Numbered from the stretch's first letter, positions 10,811-22,254 are shown. The stretch: DNA of 64,000 bases from Symsagittifera roscoffensis (GCF_963678635.1 NC_087066.1:456201-520200), one strand, 5' to 3'. Made by a program: numbers and translations. Notes: a model not told the origin generated them from the letters alone.

Positions 10811-11060
10811 GAGGCTTAAGGGTTCAAACACTTGAGTGTTGGGATAGTGATTCAAGGGTCCCAACACTTGAATCCTGGGATTGTGATCTAAGGGTTCCAA
10901 CACTTGATCTAAGGTTCCCAACAATTGAGTCCTGGCATAGTGATTTAAGGGTCACAACACTTGAGCTAAGGGTCCGAACACGTAATCTAAAAGTCCGAAT
11001 GTACTTTAAGTCCTGGGATAATGAAACCATTAAGTACCCTGACACCTAGGACTGTGGTAA
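10811..11060 (+). repeat. Tandem array 3 (36- and 21-bp units)
   Basis: Degenerate tandem repeat whose units read roughly GGGTCCCAACACTTGA followed by TCCTGGGATAGTGATTTAA, about 36 bp, with shorter 21-bp variants lacking the second half. It is the same repeat type as array 4 (24845-25180). It precedes the third gag copy by about 300 bp. Confidence 0.85.
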
Positions 11061-11349
11061 AGTACCATTAGGAAATTAATAACTAGCTCTAGGGGGATTG
11101 GGAACGATATAAAGACTAGTAAAATGAAAATCGAATTGTGGAATAATATTAGCGTTGAATTGTTATATCTTGATTGCATTTTTAGGTAACACCTGTACAT
11201 AATCAGAATTGTAGATAAACTTCATGAAGAGAACACTGATGACATTACCAAAGACAAGAGGAGTAGGACATAAGCAAAACCAACCATCAACACAACGGAA
11301 GCAAACACCCTCAATCCCGGGAGTATAGGGAAAAAATATTCCAGTTAAC
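11061..11349 (+). other. AT-rich spacer before gag copy 3
   Basis: Non-coding spacer. The word ACACCTGTACATA near 11190 has a counterpart near 25311 (ACACCTGTATATA), which suggests a shared leader end in two repeat copies. Nothing else could be recognised. Confidence 0.4.
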
Positions 11350-12197
11350 ATGGTCAACACAAGAAAGTGCAAAGAGCGAAAGACTGGAGAAAAGCTAATT
11401 GATCAAAAGTCTATAACCGTCGCAGAAATTGATCCTGAGACGCCAGAGCAGAGGATAGATGGAATGGAACGGAAAACGACGGCGTCGACACCAATGCAGA
11501 ATGTAGAAGAGACCGTAACAAAGACAATAGAGTTCTCACCAATACGCAATGAGAACGAAACCGCTAACAACACACCAGAAACAATAAAAGACGACTCACA
11601 AACGAAGAGAACATTGTTCACCACGAAGTCCGCGGCGAAGGTCAGAAACAAACCGAGAGAGAAAGATGAAAAAAGCAAAATTTTTGGTACGGTTTCCGCT
11701 GGTTGAGTTAGGGACTTGAGTTCAAAGTTGGAACAGATAGAAAAAAAGCTGAAGTGCAGCGAGGAGTACCGCCAGGAACTCAAGAAGAACTACGACCTAA
11801 CAAAAATGAAAATCTAGACAACTATTTCTTCTTAGCGAGGGTCACTGAAGAAAAGCTACAACAGTTGATTGAAAAGGTGGAGACAACAGAAAAGGAGCAA
11901 AAGAGACATATCAAGATTTGGAAGTAAGAGAAAAGGTGATATGAGACCCTGAACGATAAACTCTGGAATTTAGAGACCAGAATGAATACAATGAGCAGGG
12001 ACCAAGCAAAAAGTTCTAAAGCCATACAATCGAAAATGGAGGCACTCTTGAGAAACTCTATTGCTCAAAAGAGAACAGTAGCAGACAAAACAGAGAAGCA
12101 ACCAGGAGAAAGGGTCGATTTTCTGGAACCTCATAGCAGCAAACAGGAATATATACAACATTACATCAGATCAACAAAAGCAAAGGATCAGAGATGA
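11350..12197 (+). pseudogene. gag: Gypsy gag N-terminus and coiled coil, copy 3
   Basis: An ATG-started frame of 118 codons (11350-11706) is a diverged version of the Gag N-terminus (words EIDPETPEQRIDGMERK and TIEFSPI match copies 1 and 2). A stop at 11704 interrupts it. Coiled-coil words (LSSKLEQIEKKLK, then LDNYF-like residues in shifted frames) continue to about 11980. The frame 11982-12197 carries MNTMSRDQAKSS and ALLRNSIAQ, equivalent to the coiled-coil end of copy 2. Several frameshifts and stops make this a pseudogene. Confidence 0.7.
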
Positions 12198-12285
12198 CTA
12201 AGACGGCTACAAAGGGGAGTGTCGAATTCATTGAGGTTACCAGGGATTCGGGCGTTCTCTTGAGTGTAACACCTGATGTCATGGA

Positions 12286-12775
12286 ATGGGCAAGCATTTA
12301 AAAATGAAGAACAGGACACTTGAAACATTCGCCGCAAGGAACACAGAATCGAGTGATGGAGGAGGAGGTAAATCCAGGAAGAACTTCAACAAACCGAGGG
12401 AATTCAAAGACGACTTGGATGGGTGCATATATACATGGCTTGAGGTAATTAGACGACATCTTGAGCAGGACAACCTAAAAGATGAAAAACAGGCGTTCAC
12501 AGCAAAACTGAGCAATCTGGAGTTCACGGCACTAAAGTGCGTGGTAGCCAAGAAGGAAGAGAAACGTGACACTGTGGACAAGATGTTTAAAATAAAGTTG
12601 AATCGCTTTAGATCCGGTATGAAGGGACATCAAAACATGATGATTTTTGAGAAAAGGAGAAAAAAGACGATGAATCAATTGATTGATTTCTGGATAATCT
12701 TCAGAGCTTGAAAAGAAGCGATCCAGAGGAATCGACTAACAGGAGAAACTATAGCATTGCTTCAAAACTTATGAC
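12286..12775 (+). pseudogene. gag: Gypsy gag capsid-like region, copy 3 (truncated)
   Basis: The frame 12286-12711 contains NKPREFKDDLDGCIYTWLEV, NRFRSGMKGHQNMMIF and related words of the same Gag family as 7980-8997. The frame then shifts, and the conserved words RNYSIASKL are visible to about 12770. There the similarity stops abruptly against unrelated AT-rich DNA. The nucleocapsid and protease are missing, so the copy is truncated by deletion or insertion at about 12775. Confidence 0.75.
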
Positions 12776-13186
12776 AGTTAAAACAGAATTTTTCTTTTGA
12801 ATTGTATGACGCTATAACAAAAAAAGAATCTGCATGTTTTTAGTACATAATAGAATCATTTTATCAGAAATTGTTCGAATAATGTTCTAAAGGTGATAAG
12901 AGTGGGAGTTTCAGATTGATCATGAGCAAAAAAAATCTTGGTATAAAATTAGGTTTTGTTCTCAGATCGATTTTGGATCGTAAAAACAAAAACGACAGCT
13001 GTATTGAGATATACAAGATTGATAGCAAGAACGTCACTCAGTATTCCACAACCGGTACCTGAACAAGGTATCTCTTAAATATTAACCTAGGGAAGGTTTT
13101 TCTTGAGTGTTTGATGAGTAACGAAAAATCTCTTGAGCAAGAAGCAATGGCAGATTGTTTTTGGAAGTAAGTGCCAGCAGCATTCA
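12776..13186. other. AT-rich stretch without recognisable content
   Basis: It separates truncated gag copy 3 from the SGNH-family pseudogene zone. No ORF, tandem repeat or element boundary is evident on either strand. Confidence 0.4.
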
Positions 13187-13589
13187 AAAATCCGCGCTCG
13201 GTGAGCTATACAGGCGCTTGAGGGATCTCAATTACACGCAAGTGGACGAGAGGCTGGCGGTGATGTTTAATGCTATCCTGCAACTAGAGTCGCAAGAAGG
13301 GTGAAGGGAGTCGGCGACCGAGGCTGTCTTGATGGTGGACTACAGGTCGGACGGGATTTCCAATCAAGAAGAAACCAAGTGGCTGTCCTGGAGCATCGAC
13401 GGAGGCTTGAGGGGATTTGACCTGGAGAGGAGCCCCGGCGGCTTGAGCAACACAATGGATTATGGCGCAGGGGAATTTCCTCTTCCCACCAAATCGCCGA
13501 CGGGGACTGGCATCCAGTCTAGCAGCAAGACACTATCAATCATACAATCCCAGCAACAGAAGAGTCATATCTCGACCTTGGCAGCTTAA
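13187..13589 (+). pseudogene. SGNH-family pseudogene, first visible segment
   Basis: Two adjacent reading segments encode hydrophilic sequence (LGELYRRLRDLNYTQVDE and, after a stop at about 13302, EETKWLSWSIDGG and KSPTGTGIQSSSKTLS). The style of base composition changes here to GC-richer coding-like DNA that continues to about 21270. I do not recognise the domain. It probably forms the N-terminal part of the protein whose coiled coil and SGNH domain follow, but this is inferred only from order and strand. Confidence 0.4.
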
Positions 13590-14290
13590 AGAGGGAACTG
13601 GAAAGGGTCCAAAGGAAAAGGGACCAAGCAAATCTTGATAGAGACATTGTGATACTGGAGCGGGACTTGTTGAAAGAGGAACGGGAGCGAGCCCGAAAAC
13701 TACAAGAGAGCACGGCGAGTTGCGACCAGATGAAATCAGAACTTGAAAGGCAGCAAAGGAAACAGCAAGGATTCGCGAGTGGCAGAGAACGGAAGATGAA
13801 GACCTCGATTGAGCCCTTGATGGCGAGATCGAGATCAAATTCTGGGATGGAAGTTGATAAAGCTCCCAGGTCGGATGGCCGCTCTATCTTGGACTGCGTA
13901 GCCCAGGAGCGAATGATTGATGGCCTGGACACGTTGACACTACCAGAACCCGTCCCTTTCTTGAGAAATCTTGAGACAGGTCGGATCAAACCGCTAATGG
14001 ATATTGCACTACCGGGTCTGACAACCAGCTCGACTAAATGCAGTCAGGCTGGCGCCGTGACATCACGTCTCAAGGAGTTGCAAGGAGTTGTCCCGAGAAA
14101 CCGGCACGCGAGGTTGAGCCACTCACTTGGAGGGAGGGAATACCCAGTGAGGAGTGCCATGATCGCCAATTACAAGAAAAACACAGATGGCGCATACCAT
14201 CGATATAACCGGGATGATTGGACGGCTGTGCCAAGCGAGATGAGTGCTATTTCACGCAGCCTAGAATACCCGAGGGCACGGTCCACTTGA
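13589..14290 (+). pseudogene. SGNH-family pseudogene: coiled coil and LPG motif
   Basis: A long open frame encodes a strong coiled coil (about 13610-13780; words LDRDIVILERDLLKEERERA and SELERQQRKQQ), a Ser/Arg-rich linker, then the family signature PLMDIALPGLTTSS ... SQAGAVTSRLKELQG (about 13990-14085). The signature recurs at 10720-10805 and 25344-25433, so it belongs to a repeated family. The frame runs on to 14290 but the homologous protein changes frame at about 14220 into the SGNH domain. Function unknown. Confidence 0.55.
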
Positions 14291-14877
14291 TCATTGGGGA
14301 CAGTCTTGTCAGGGTCCTGAAAAGGATCCAGGCAGGTGGGATTTTGAGTTTATCGGGTGCAGCAATGCACCAGATGTTGTCGTCACTAAAGATGCTGGAG
14401 ATGAGAAAGATATACAGGGTTACATTAATGATGGGAACCATCGAAGTTTCTAGAGACGAATCGCGGAAGATGATGAGACTGCAGGACAAGGGGAGCTGCA
14501 TTCTTGAGGAGCTGAGGATCTACTTCAACCCTACACTGCTCACGATTTGCACGTTTCCCTACAAAATGATGCCAGACCAGAACACAATGATCATGAACGA
14601 AAGGGTGCGACACATCAATGATATAATCAGGCAAGTGCTGAAGAAAAACATCCTGCACGAGAGGCTGCGCGACGTCGCGAGAATGAAAGAGGATTCCCTG
14701 CCGCATAATTAATCTTCGGACGGACGGCATCAACTTCGATAAACCCAAAGGCACGGAGTGGCTGAATTGTGTCTTTCAGAGACACATCAACAACCTAGAG
14801 TCGGATCTGATGGACGACCTTTGGTCCACCCCGAGGCCGTCGTTCTTCTCAGTTAGGCCAGTGGCTGACCAATTGGG
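14218..14877 (+). pseudogene. SGNH-hydrolase-like domain, copy 1 (decayed)
   Basis: The frame 14218-14712 shows the spaced blocks of an SGNH/GDSL hydrolase fold: IIGDSLVRVL (block I, GDS with the nucleophile Ser, near 14297), a Gly-containing strand (LSLSGAA, block II), and MMGTIEVS (block III, where copy 2 has MMGTNSVS). After a frameshift the block V equivalent reads TDGINF near 14722, where copy 2 keeps DGIH. Both the Asn of block III and the catalytic His are therefore lost here. The family members hydrolyse esters or serve as carbohydrate-binding or structural modules; an activity for this copy is unlikely. Downstream words (RHINNLESDL, PRPSFFSVRPVADQLGG) are also shared with 25341-26288. 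Confidence 0.65.
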
Positions 14878-15286
14878 AGGGAGTGTTGATTCGAGAGGGA
14901 TTTCATGGAGCAGCAGAAGTAGGCGGGAGCTAATGGAGGTCTTGGGACTCAAGGGTCTGTCGCACGAGGACCTGAGCAATCATTCTTGCTTGGACTTGCT
15001 GAAGGCGCATGAAGCGCGTTTTGCTCGAGATAAAACCTTGGAAACGGCGCTTCTAACTGGGATTCCTAAGAAATCGATCATTGGTCCAGTCAACTACCGG
15101 CCTCTCAAGGTGCTGGGAAGCCCAGGCCTCACCATGGAACCACCAAAATATCGCACGAATATTGTCAGGACAAGGGTGGCGATTCCCACGCAGTTAAGAA
15201 CCGTGGAGAAACTTCTTGAGCCGAAAAGCATGGGACTCCCCGATACTACTTACATGGGCCCGAAATTGTCAGAAGATCTAAGATAA
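14810..15286 (+). pseudogene. SGNH-family pseudogene, linker segment
   Basis: An open frame of 158 codons follows the SGNH domain without recognised motifs. It opens with DDLWSTPRPSFFSVRPVADQ, shared with copy 2 at about 26205-26280, then has GLSHEDLSNHSCLDLLKAHE and NYRPLKVLGSPGLT. The stop at 15284 is followed by sequence in other frames that appears to continue the protein. Not recognised beyond membership of the local repeat family. Confidence 0.45.
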
Positions 15287-15312
15287 TGGGAGCTTCACAG
15301 CTGGCCAAGACT

Positions 15313-15924
15313 CTGGCAGTTTAAGATCGCTCAGATCCTGGCGCAGCGAGGGTGATCATTGTGGCGGGATCGGACATCGATGGAACGTCTCCGAAGTTGT
15401 TTTGGCCAGAAACGTTGGTGTACCTGCTACCAGGGGTGGAAACAAACCAGATGTTGAGTCTGATTGTGGCAATGAAACGCCGTGTGAGCCTGTGTTGTTG
15501 TTTTTCGCGGGGATGAACAATCATCTGATTGCAGCAGGATTGCTTGAGCCCTTGAAAAGCGGAGAGCCGACGCCAAAGAAGATCTCGGAGGCAATTCAGA
15601 CGTTGTTCGCTGCAATGAACGAGGTGCAGGAACTCGTGGCTTCTCGATTGGGGTAAAAAAAAAGTGGTATTCACATCATCACCAGGCCATGCAGGCATGC
15701 CATCAGCTCATCACTTCGTGTACCCGATATTGACCTTGATAGCGGAGGGCAGCGGGTTGTGGCTTCTAATGGCAGCTCCCAATCGGGAGCCTGAGCCGCT
15801 GAACTTGAGACTTCTGTGGTCGAAAGTGGCGGCAATGTGGGCAGATGTGTCTCAAGCCCTGAGGGGTTTCTATGAGCTCGCAGGCATATTGATAGTGTTG
15901 GATGTTGTGCGTGCTTTGTCTTGA
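15313..15924 (+). pseudogene. Possible second SGNH-like module (decayed)
   Basis: Three overlapping frames read as one broken protein. The first carries ARVIIVAGSDIDGTSPKLFW, the second (15402-15656) carries LLFFAGMNNHL and AIQTLFAAMNEVQELVASRL, the third (15664-15924) carries VVFTSSPGHAGMP, FVYPILTLIAEG and WADVSQALRGFYELAGILIV. The alternation of beta-strand-like words with short conserved Gly/Asn/Ser motifs (AGSD, AGMNNH, TSSPG) suggests another SGNH-type fold, but I could not place a catalytic His. A similar uncharacterised protein family occurs, as far as I recall, in coral genomes. Confidence 0.45.
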
Positions 15925-16336
15925 GAAATCGAATTTGGCTAGGCAACTGAAATTCAATCCCGATGTGGGGGATAACCGCCTCGTGGTAATCCACAAGACC
16001 GCCAGTTTGTGGTTTCGGAGCATGGAACTCACGATAACGGGTCCCATTAGTAGTGCCAGAGGACTTATCAAGAACATGGCGGGAGCAGAGAAGCAGTTGG
16101 AGTTGATGCTGTATCGCCTGACTTTAGGAGGGAGATGGTCGTTCCTTACACCAAGGCTGGAGAATGTCACGGGCAAAACGAGGAAAAGCGCGCCTCACCT
16201 GATCGAGCAAATATGTGAGTTTCTGGAGGATCAACTTGAGATCTCCGAGATAAGGGAAATGACCGTGGGGCTTCTCGGCTTCTGGAGAGAGCATGCGAAA
16301 GGCGAATTGAAGACCAGAAAACATACAAAATCTTGA
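15902..16336 (+). pseudogene. Uncharacterised helical segment of the same family
   Basis: The frame encodes 144 residues and overlaps the preceding frame by about 22 bases in another phase, so it is likely the same protein after a frameshift. Words such as ARQLKFNPDVGDNRLVVIHK, KQLELMLYRLT and EFLEDQLEISEIREMTV suggest a mostly helical domain. No known family was recognised. Confidence 0.45.
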
Positions 16337-16752
16337 GAGTCTTAAGTCCATGCTGGGAGAAGAAGCACAAGGACAAGGTGTTTCATGCGGGAAACACTAT
16401 TTTTGAGGCATTTGTGCAATCTCTTGAACATGTCGGTCAACCTGCTGCTGGTTTGTATCTGGTGTATCCCAAGTACCTGTTCAACGTGGGTACTGTATGC
16501 ATGTTCAGCAGAGGCGTGGAAACCCCCAGAATTGACGGATAGTTGACACTGAAACTCTTGACGCGTGGGAACCTGGCGGCATTCCATCGACTGATGAAAT
16601 ATGTGGACCCCCTATCAGGGAGAAAAGCCCACCTGAGTCTTGAGACTTATTCCCACAAGTATGCTGCAGGGCTAAAATCCCTTCTGGTGGAGAACTCTTT
16701 GATGCAAAATCGACTCCTGACAGGAGAGGAGAAGAATTTGAAGACTAGATAG
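16333..16752 (+). pseudogene. Uncharacterised segment of the same family
   Basis: Frames 16333-16542 and 16543-16752 are adjacent, separated by one stop. They carry FEAFVQSLEHVGQPAAGLYL, YPKYLFNVGTVCMFSRGVE, then LLTRGNLAAFHRLMKYVDPL and YSHKYAAGLKSLLVE. The coding sense appears continuous with the neighbours on both sides, which supports one long ancestral ORF broken by point mutations. Product unknown. Confidence 0.45.
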
Positions 16753-17379
16753 AGATGAGAGAGGTGAATGGAGGCATGCGACTGCGAGAGTGAACTTGAG
16801 ACATAACTCGAACGGGACGTGTTGCCTGTCACCAACCCGGAGCTTTCGACACTGAGACGAATTACCTTGGTAAAGAATAGACCCATGATGGTCCCATCGA
16901 TACACGTTAGAGAAGCTGTGGAGAAGCAGCAAAAGGCGTTCACAAAATGCTAGGATCCCCAGTTCATCGGATATTCGGCGGCAGTGTGTTTCCACACGTG
17001 TGAAGTCAAAACATATTCATGGACCACTCAAACCAAGAAGATGCGGCGTTCAATGCCTCCCAAGTATGAAGTCCAGGAAGTGAATAAATTGCTTGAGAAG
17101 GCTGGATTTGAAAGTAAGGAGCCAATATATGATAGCGGTAGAACGATCATTAAAGAGTATCCTTTAGCTCTGAAGGATGAGATGAAGTTTAGTACAAGGA
17201 GACATCTTGCACCTTATGGAACAGAGGAGGTCGAGTCGCAGCACGATGGATGGAAACTGGACGCAGCGGGAGCGCTGTATGTATCCTTGACTGAGTATGA
17301 AGCAGTGGATCCGGCGACGCCTTCACCTCTGTCATTCGACACTCCGGGAGACAAGAGAAGCCATCCCGCGGAGAGCTGA
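16753..17379 (+). pseudogene. Uncharacterised C-terminal segments
   Basis: Several stops interrupt 16753-16983, but the words VLPVTNPELSTLRRITLVKN and VPSIHVREAVEKQQKAFTK are visible. The frame 16984-17379 (131 codons) carries MPPKYEVQEVNKLLEKAGFE and SRRHLAPYG-like sequence, an acidic end and a Pro/Ser-rich tail. I do not recognise the product. The compositional bias and plus-strand coding sense match the rest of the zone. Confidence 0.4.
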
Positions 17380-18771
17380 TTTAAAGATGCACTGGAGAGG
17401 GACCAACCTGAATCAGGAGAGGGAGAGAGGATGAATGAAACCCTCAGCGAGGCTGAAGAAGAAATGGAGTTGGCACCCGGGAATCTACGCCCAACGAGAA
17501 CGTGACGCCCGGGAATCTCAGTCCCGGTACTGCGCGCGAGCTGCTGCAAAACTTGAGCGGTGATGATTGGGCGGACACTGCCACACCACCCTTGGGATCT
17601 CCCGGAAGAATCTAGAGTTGCCACTAGCGAGCGAGCACTCGAACATGGGCATGGTACTCTTAAGTGATGAAGTGAGGAAAATGAAAACCTTCGAACGAAA
17701 TAAGTGGATGTTCTTGAGTACACTGGATCAAAAAGTATAGCAAAATTTCTTGAGCGAGCTTAATCAAACATTGGAGCAGAAAATTAAAGTGGATGAACTC
17801 AAACAAGAGTTGTGGGACACTGTAGTAAGATTTGGAGAACCTGTCTTGATGGCCATTGGAGTGGAAAAAACGAGAAGGCGAGAGAGAAGTTGCTCGGCCA
17901 GATGATTCACTTGCGGGAAACATAGCCGAGTGACGAGTCCAAACTATGTAAAGACAGTTCTACTCTAAGTGAAAAGAACTCAAAATAAAAAAGATAAGAC
18001 CAAAATTGATGACAAAAGTGAACCTAATATTACAATCAAAGATGTTAATATTCCTAAGACTAGAGAAGGGTGAGGCAAGAGTCGGATGAAAAAGACCTGG
18101 ACAAAGAAGTGGATTCAGTGATGATCATGACTACGCCCCCGAGTAAAGGAGTGATGTCGAGGAAAAGAAAGCTGGTTGTAGAAGATGTGAGTCCCTCGGC
18201 GGAGGCGCTTTCAAAGAAGAGTTTCAAGAGACGGCCCCAAGGGTTCTAGCGATATGGAAAATGACAGCACGCAAGGGCAACTCGCTGAGCCGGAAGTTGG
18301 CTGAGGTATTGATCGAGATGGAAAGCGCAACAACTCCGGGAACGAAAGAAGACTTCAAACACCAAAAGGTGAATACAAAGAGAGGCTCCACCAGTGCACA
18401 AATGTGGAAAGTGGACATCGGCAGAGAATGGATCTCGAGTCGACACCAGGGCATTGGAAAAGAAGTAGCAGGCGACCCCCTCGATAGAGGGTTGACGAGA
18501 AATACTGTTCGCCCCTGGTGGATTGCCGTGGAAACTACGAAAGAACTGAGGAGCTGCCTGAAGAAACTTGATCGCGGGGTGTCCGGAAGGCATCAGAATT
18601 GGGCTACCCACAGAGGGTAGAAGTGAATAAATTGGAGTTGAGGAGTCAGATGGGACGGACGTGGGAGAAATTGCTGCTGGAGTAATTTGAAAACGAAATG
18701 AGGGCACCCTCATCGGCACAAGCGTTGATGGCCAATCCTTTTATTAGAACGGCGGGGCAGTTGATGTTTAT
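17380..18771 (+). pseudogene. Heavily decayed coding-like stretch
   Basis: Only short coding-like words survive. One ATG-started stretch at 18121-18250 encodes a basic segment (SRKRKLVVEDVSPSAEALSK, KKSFKRRPQ) that would look like a nuclear localisation signal if expressed. The rest (18251-18771) switches frame repeatedly. I see no repeat array or element end in it. Confidence 0.3.
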
Positions 18772-19212
18772 GTGGAGTTTGGCAGGAGTAGCGCTAGAAG
18801 CAATGACTTCATACAAAAAACTGAACCTGGGCGACATGGCCTGCACGTGTATCGATTGCTGACGCAGCATAATGCTCGAGACAAATCAAGGTTGAGCCTT
18901 GCGAGGAGGAGGCATGAAACATCTTTCTTGAGATGGATCATAACGGTGATACCCGATAATACCATTCAAGCATGCTATCAAAGCGCGGTGGGAGGTAAAG
19001 TTTTGGAGAAGAGAGTCTCGAGCGTCATCCTGATTGTGTATCAGAGTGCTGGGATTGAGAAGGATGATGGTTCGAGGCAGACCCTGGAGAACCATGCAAA
19101 ACTTGACGAGATCCGTCGACTCTCCAGCAAGAAATTCGATGAAATTTTTGACGTACATTGTAGCCTGGCTTTAGCGGAAGGTTACTCGAGAACCAAGAAG
19201 CGGAGGGAGTAA
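18772..19212 (+). pseudogene. Uncharacterised ORF fragment
   Basis: A 146-codon frame reads VEFGRSSARSNDFIQKTEPG, LLTQHNARDKSRLSLARRR, TVIPDNTIQACYQSAVGGK and YQSAGIEKDDGSRQTLENHA. It is basic and probably partly helical. No family recognised; it lies in line with the other plus-strand fragments and is taken as part of the same decayed zone. Confidence 0.35.
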
Positions 19213-19280
19213 CAGTATGTGTCCGGCGTGATAAGGATATCATACAAAACTATCTGGAATTCGGAGGCAGGAGCTGCCAA

Positions 19281-19816
19281 ATGAATTTTGAAATTACGGA
19301 GCTGCTGAAGCTCTGGACAGAGAAGATAGTCGAGATTAATCCTAGCGAGATGAAAAAACCGAGTCTATGTTTGCTGCTTGAGGAGGTGGGAGTAGTCATC
19401 AGTGTGCCGCGTTCTGAGATGAAGGTAGAGCTGAGGCTGGGAGGCAAAGACGACATATTGTCTCGAACTTGGGAATTGTTTGGAGGTTGCTGAGACCATC
19501 TTGGTGTCCAAATCGTCAGGCAAGTTTGAACGAAGAAGTCACGGAGCGAATGAGACTGTCACCGGGGAAAGATGAGGATCTGGGAAACTTAAACGTGATA
19601 CACAAGTTGATCCTGCCTCATCCAGAAGAGTCTAAAGAAGTGACGAACAAGTCGAACAAGTCATCGAAAAAGTTGGAGCCTGACAGTTGTCTTGACCTAG
19701 CGAGTGGAAGCGGAGAACATTCTTGTGATGGAAGGTCTTGCGTGAGGATACAGTCTTTTCAGAGGAAGGATCTGGCCAATTGGTTTGGTGATTTTATTGA
19801 GAAGCAGAAAAGTTAA
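19281..19816 (+). pseudogene. Uncharacterised ORF fragments
   Basis: Two frames overlap (19281-19493 and 19469-19816). The first is ATG-started and carries TELLKLWTEKIVEINPSEMK, SLCLLLEEVGVVISVPR and KVELRLGGKDD, resembling an alpha/beta unit. The second continues with a charged linker (ESKEVTNKSNKSSKKLEPD). They look like one protein with a frameshift. Product unknown. Confidence 0.35.
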
Positions 19817-19962
19817 GAGCAAACAATGGCTGATTGTTTCGCGAGCACCATGGTGATTATAGCGACGGCATTTGGCTTTTTCTCGAGAATGTTTAGTCTG
19901 GAGTCACTGGGGATGCTATAATCAGAACACCATGTAGTGGCAGCGTTGAGTCTGGAGTCCAA

Positions 19963-20363
19963 ATGATCCAGAAGCATATCAGGGGATGGAAGGTCGGTCT
20001 TGAGGCAGAAATGGGGTTTCCCGAGAGCGAGGCCAACAATCTGCCAATGAATGTGAAGTCTCTGGCGGGATCAGTGATGGCAAACTTGTGCGGAAGTCTT
20101 CATCCGCAGCAGATGGCGATGGTAGAAGCATCTACTCAGAGGGTGCTGATTGATAAGGCTTTCTCGGTGCCCAAGTGCGTGCGCTTGGCACGAACGTCAC
20201 TAATCGGCTGTTACTGAAGATGCTGCGAGCGGTGCCAGGTGATCAGTGGGAGGACTTGAGTGATATCTGTGAAGAGAAACACTTGAATTTGGAAAAGCAG
20301 GTCACTAGTGACTTCGAAAGGCAAAACGCGTTCGGGAAGGTGCAAGCAACACACAAGCTGTAG
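19963..20363 (+). pseudogene. Uncharacterised ORF fragments
   Basis: Frames 19963-20217 and 20175-20363 overlap and read as one broken protein: HIRGWKVGLEAEMGFPESEA, LAGSVMANLCGSLHPQQMAM, then RLLLKMLRAVPGDQWEDLSD. The overlap in a different phase indicates a small indel near 20180-20215. Product unknown. Confidence 0.35.
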
Positions 20364-20490
20364 ACGAGAATGATGTGACACATGCGAATTTGTTGGAGTT
20401 TGAATTTTTACTCGAAGCTTCTCGAGAGCGTAACCTCCGAAGCATCAACTTACCCAAGGAGAAAACCCATGTCATTGTCTGGCTTAGACG

Positions 20491-21269
20491 GTGTGGTATC
20501 CAGAGCAGTCAAACCTCTGCTTGGTATGGGATGACGAGGAGATTCGGTCCATAGGATTACCTGACCATCATCAAAAGGTCACTCTCTTCGTGGTGAGCTC
20601 GATGTTGGAGCTACGATGGATTCGATGGATTGAGGAGAAGATACCGAAATATCGGGAGTCGGAGGCACCAACAGTGGAGACGATACATGCCATTGACTAT
20701 AGCAGGAGTCTTGAGTTGTTTGACAATGCGTGCAAAGTATTCGTTATACCCATGGAGTTGTGGCACGTGTGGGGTCTCATACGATTTGCCTCATGGTTTC
20801 GGGCGACACTGACCTCTTGTCTATATACTTCGTCGAAGAATCATATGAAGAACACCAGAAAGAGTACCGTCAATTCCTTGCCGAGATAGGGCCGGAAGCC
20901 TTCAAGAGACTTTTACTCACCCACCGTAACGGGATAACCACGGGCTGGAAAAGAGTTGACAGGGTGTTAAGAGATAAAACCAAGGCGAGGGAAACAATAC
21001 TGAAAGAGAACCCGGCAAAGAATGTGAGCTTGAGCTTGCATTATTCTTTTTGCTTCAAACCAAACGAGAAGATTGCAAGAGCAAAGGGAATGGATGCGAG
21101 CCTATGGACAACTGAAGGCTTGGAGGCGATCCTGATCAGTTCCGGCGATAAGGAGGACTTAACGAGATCACTGTGTCGAGTGCGTCTGCTCCCAGTTCCT
21201 AGAGGACGGGGGCATGAGTTGAGCGGGATGCTCAGGGATCGGTTTTTGAGTCTTGAGTGTGGAAAGTAA
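20491..21269 (+). pseudogene. Last segment of the decayed coding zone
   Basis: The frame 20491-20889 carries LVVSSMLELRWIRWIEEK-like sequence and YSRSLELFDNACKVFVIPME. The coding sense then moves to 20730-21269, which carries VSGDTDLLSIYFVEESYEEH, RQFLAEIGPEAFKRLLLTHR and KPNEKIARAKGMDASLWTTE and ends at a stop at 21267. Downstream of this stop the DNA becomes AT-rich and non-coding, so this is probably the 3' end of the ancestral ORF. No known domain recognised. Confidence 0.4.
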
Positions 21270-21652
21270 TGGGGCTTGACTGTGAACTCAGATAAAATCG
21301 GAGGACACAGTAAAGAAATTTTAACATACAAAATATTGTTATTTTTATACTATATCTTTTTAAAAAATAAAATTGCAGACTGACATTTTTCTGACTGGGT
21401 GGAACAAAATAAGTTTTAAATTATTAGCTTAAAAAGCGAAAATTCAAAAGTGCAGGTGGATGCAGATTTTGATTGCTGTTTAGCTATAATGAGACAGTTT
21501 TTCATGGCTGTGAATTTTGGGGATGTAGGTAAAGTTGAATCTGCTGCAAACTTCTGTAAAAGACCACTGGCACTCTATCCTGAGACGCACTCAACAATCT
21601 GGAGATTCACTGGCATAACGACGACGCGTGAAGAGGGCATCGATCTTGAGTC
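21270..21652. other. AT-rich sequence after the pseudogene zone
   Basis: I see no gene here. A short plus frame (21450-21692) carries the words DADFDCCLAIMRQFFMAVNF but has no support. The right edge grades into the 0.9-kb direct repeat that starts near 21653. Confidence 0.35.
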
Positions 21653-22254
21653 ATGCCAGTCGGTCATATTCGAAAGTTTGACCTTGAGTTAGAAGTTTAA
21701 TCTTGATTTTGGGGAGAAAAAGTAGTTTTTCAAAAATTTTGAATTGAGCCTACCATGCTCAGGTTTCTAGTGAAAGCTAAAAAACCGGACTAAAATAGGA
21801 CGGAAGATTCGAGTTAGAATTACGGTAAAGTCGCTAAAAGTACGCGAGTAAAGTTGCGATTCCCAATTTTACCGGAGTAACTCAATACGAGTAAAGTTAT
21901 CTTGTTCTTGGCTGATGATTGAGAGAACAAGAAGAGAAGTAAAGAGGTGCGATTGACTGGACGAGGGTGACACTTGGATGGTGGACAGCCGAAGCTATCC
22001 AATGGTACAGAGAATGAAACTTCTTCTTGAGACTTACTTATTTAAAACTTCTTCTCGAGTTAAACCTAATTACTTTGAATAAGTTCTAGAGTTGCTGTGC
22101 AATTATTATTTACCAAATTCTAGAAGTTGTGACATTAATTTAACTTTCTTGAGTGCACTTCATGCGATTATGTTGAGTTAAGGCGAGTTTTAGATTGATC
22201 CATCTGAAATGGGTCAAAGGTTCACTGTCCAATAAAAACTAACGGTATGATTAA

